A DNA stretch of 64,000 nucleotides from Streptosporangium lutulentum (lineage in GTDB: Bacteria > Actinomycetota > Actinomycetes > Streptosporangiales > Streptosporangiaceae). The notes under the pieces are model-generated. The model saw nothing but the letters and a program-made list of their open reading frames with translations, ran no database searches and was not told where the DNA came from. The DNA lies in NCBI RefSeq assembly GCF_030811455.1, contig NZ_JAUSQU010000001.1:6572001-6636000 (forward strand), in the 5' to 3' direction. Within the stretch, counting starts at the first letter, position 1. Each line of letters opens with the position of its first letter. The translations under genes were made by a program, and so were the position numbers. Of this stretch, positions 62,765-64,000 are shown piece after piece.

Positions 62765-63958
62765 TTACTTGATGATCTTGGTAACGCGACCCGCACCGAC
62801 GGTGCGGCCACCCTCACGGATGGCGAACTTGAGACCGTCCTCCATCGCGATGGGCTGAATGAGGGCGACGTTCATCTCGGTGTTGTCACCGGGCATGACC
62901 ATCTCGGTGCCCTCGGGCAGAGTCACAACACCGGTCACGTCAGTCGTACGGAAGTAGAACTGGGGACGGTAGTTGTTGAAGAACGGCGTGTGGCGGCCAC
63001 CCTCGTCCTTCGACAGGATGTAGACCTGAGCCTCGAACTCGGTGTGCGGGGTGGTCGTGCCCGGCTTGATGATGCACTGGCCGCGCTCGACGTCCTCGCG
63101 CTTGATACCGCGCAGGAGCAGACCGACGTTGTCGCCCGCCTGGCCCTCGTCGAGGAGCTTGCGGAACATCTCGACGCCGGTGACCGTGGTGGTGGTCTTG
63201 GTCTCCTTGATGCCGATGATGTCGACAGTCTCGTTGACCTTGACGATGCCACGCTCGATACGACCGGTCACGACGGTGCCGCGGCCGGTGATCGAGAAGA
63301 CGTCCTCGATCGGCATGAGGAACGGCTTGTCGGTCTCACGGGTCGGCTGGGGAACACTCTCGTCCACAGCGGTCATGAGCTCGATGATGGAGTCGGCCCA
63401 CTTCTCGTCGCCCTCGAGCGCCTTCAGCGCCGAGACGCGAACCACGGGCAGGTCGTCGCCGGGGAACTCCTGGGCCGAGAGAAGCTCACGGACCTCGAGC
63501 TCGACGAGCTCCAGGATCTCCTCGTCGTCCACCATGTCGGCCTTGTTCAGGGCGACGACGATGTAGGGGACGCCGACCTGGCGGGCCAGGAGGACGTGCT
63601 CCTTCGTCTGGGGCATCGGACCGTCGGTGGCGGCGACCACGAGGATCGCGCCGTCCATCTGAGCCGCACCGGTGATCATGTTCTTCACGTAGTCGGCGTG
63701 ACCGGGGCAGTCCACGTGGGCGTAGTGGCGGCTCTCGGTCTGGTACTCGACGTGCGCGATGGAGATCGTGATACCACGAGCCTTCTCCTCGGGCGCCTTG
63801 TCGATCTTGTCGAACGCGGTCGCCTCGTTGAGGTTCGGGTAACGGTCGTGGAGTACCTTGGTGATCGCCGCGGTCAGAGTGGTCTTGCCGTGGTCGATGT
63901 GCCCAATGGTGCCGATGTTTACGTGCGGCTTGGTCCGCTCGAACTTGGCCTTGGCCAC
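62765..63958 (-). CDS. tuf: Elongation factor Tu
   Basis: A 397-aa GTPase delivering aminoacyl-tRNA. G1 is GHIDHGKT at residues 19-26, then DCPGHADY and NKADMVDD. Domains 2 and 3 are complete (GRGTVVTGRIERG, FRTTDVTGVVTLPEGTEMVM) and end in EGGRTVGAGRVTKIIK. The GTG start follows AAGGAGAGAG. The 42 bases to the right window edge are probably the fusA-tuf spacer. Confidence 0.98.
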   Translation of the reverse strand: MAKAKFERTKPHVNIGTIGHIDHGKTTLTAAITKVLHDRYPNLNEATAFDKIDKAPEEKARGITISIAHVEYQTESRHYAHVDCPGHADYVKNMITGAAQMDGAILVVAATDGPMPQTKEHVLLARQVGVPYIVVALNKADMVDDEEILELVELEVRELLSAQEFPGDDLPVVRVSALKALEGDEKWADSIIELMTAVDESVPQPTRETDKPFLMPIEDVFSITGRGTVVTGRIERGIVKVNETVDIIGIKETKTTTTVTGVEMFRKLLDEGQAGDNVGLLLRGIKREDVERGQCIIKPGTTTPHTEFEAQVYILSKDEGGRHTPFFNNYRPQFYFRTTDVTGVVTLPEGTEMVMPGDNTEMNVALIQPIAMEDGLKFAIREGGRTVGAGRVTKIIK

Positions 63959-64000
63959 TGCTCTCTCCTTAGAGATTCTGACGTGACTTGCGTCTTCTTA

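Overview
The window is high-GC actinobacterial chromosome. Gene order, the Zn-ribbon forms of S4, S14 and L36, the long acidic or Arg/Gly tails on several ribosomal proteins, and TANNNT boxes 6-8 nt before start codons without Shine-Dalgarno sites all fit a Streptosporangiaceae-like filamentous actinomycete. The family name is an inference, not a proof. There are no rRNA genes, CRISPR arrays or recognisable transposases, and I saw no tRNA gene.

Layout. (1) 1-5292: housekeeping cell-wall and cofactor genes, mostly on the minus strand: alr (cut by the window edge), the bifunctional NAD(P)HX repair gene, acpS and glmS, with a small membrane-protein gene facing glmS. (2) 5431-10857: a plus-strand block with coaA, a DUF389 membrane protein and a coupled four-gene ABC-2 exporter set (ATPase, permease, ATPase, permease), closed by a strong hairpin. 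(3) 11015-36561: the accessory centrepiece, all on the minus strand. Two collinear giant secreted proteins (3904 and 3901 aa) each carry a lectin-like N-terminus, an atypical DUF11 unit, an IPT-like unit, two FN3 and three Ig-like domains, then 21 DUF11 repeats. Each giant is followed by a small DUF11 gene: intact and membrane-anchored after copy B, truncated after copy A. The whole unit is a tandem duplication of about 13.09 kb starting exactly at the glmM stop codon. The truncated partner ends in what looks like the last codons of glmM. (4) 36562-38953: glmM, rpsI and rplM, with a good promoter at 39129-39158. (5) 39309-43469: plus-strand surface genes: a CAP-domain protein and two paralogous single-pass proteins with Pro/Gln-rich N-termini. 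(6) 43459-63958: truA, then a classical alpha/spc/S10 ribosomal super-cluster (rplQ, rpoA, rpsD, rpsK, rpsM, rpmJ, infA; map, adk, secY, rplO to rplN; rpsQ to rpsJ), ending with tuf. A short non-ribosomal stretch (a frameshifted secreted-protein relic and a DUF1707 protein) lies between infA and map.

How it fits together. The conserved genes make amino-sugar and D-Ala wall precursors, CoA and ACP cofactors, and the translation and secretion machinery. The giant-repeat locus sits between the rplM-rpsI-glmM operon and the coaA/glmS block, so it is probably an accessory insertion that was later amplified in place. The giants have a signal peptide but no visible C-terminal anchor, while their small partner has a signal peptide, one DUF11 domain and a C-terminal membrane helix. 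A secreted-stalk plus membrane-partner surface system is therefore a reasonable hypothesis.
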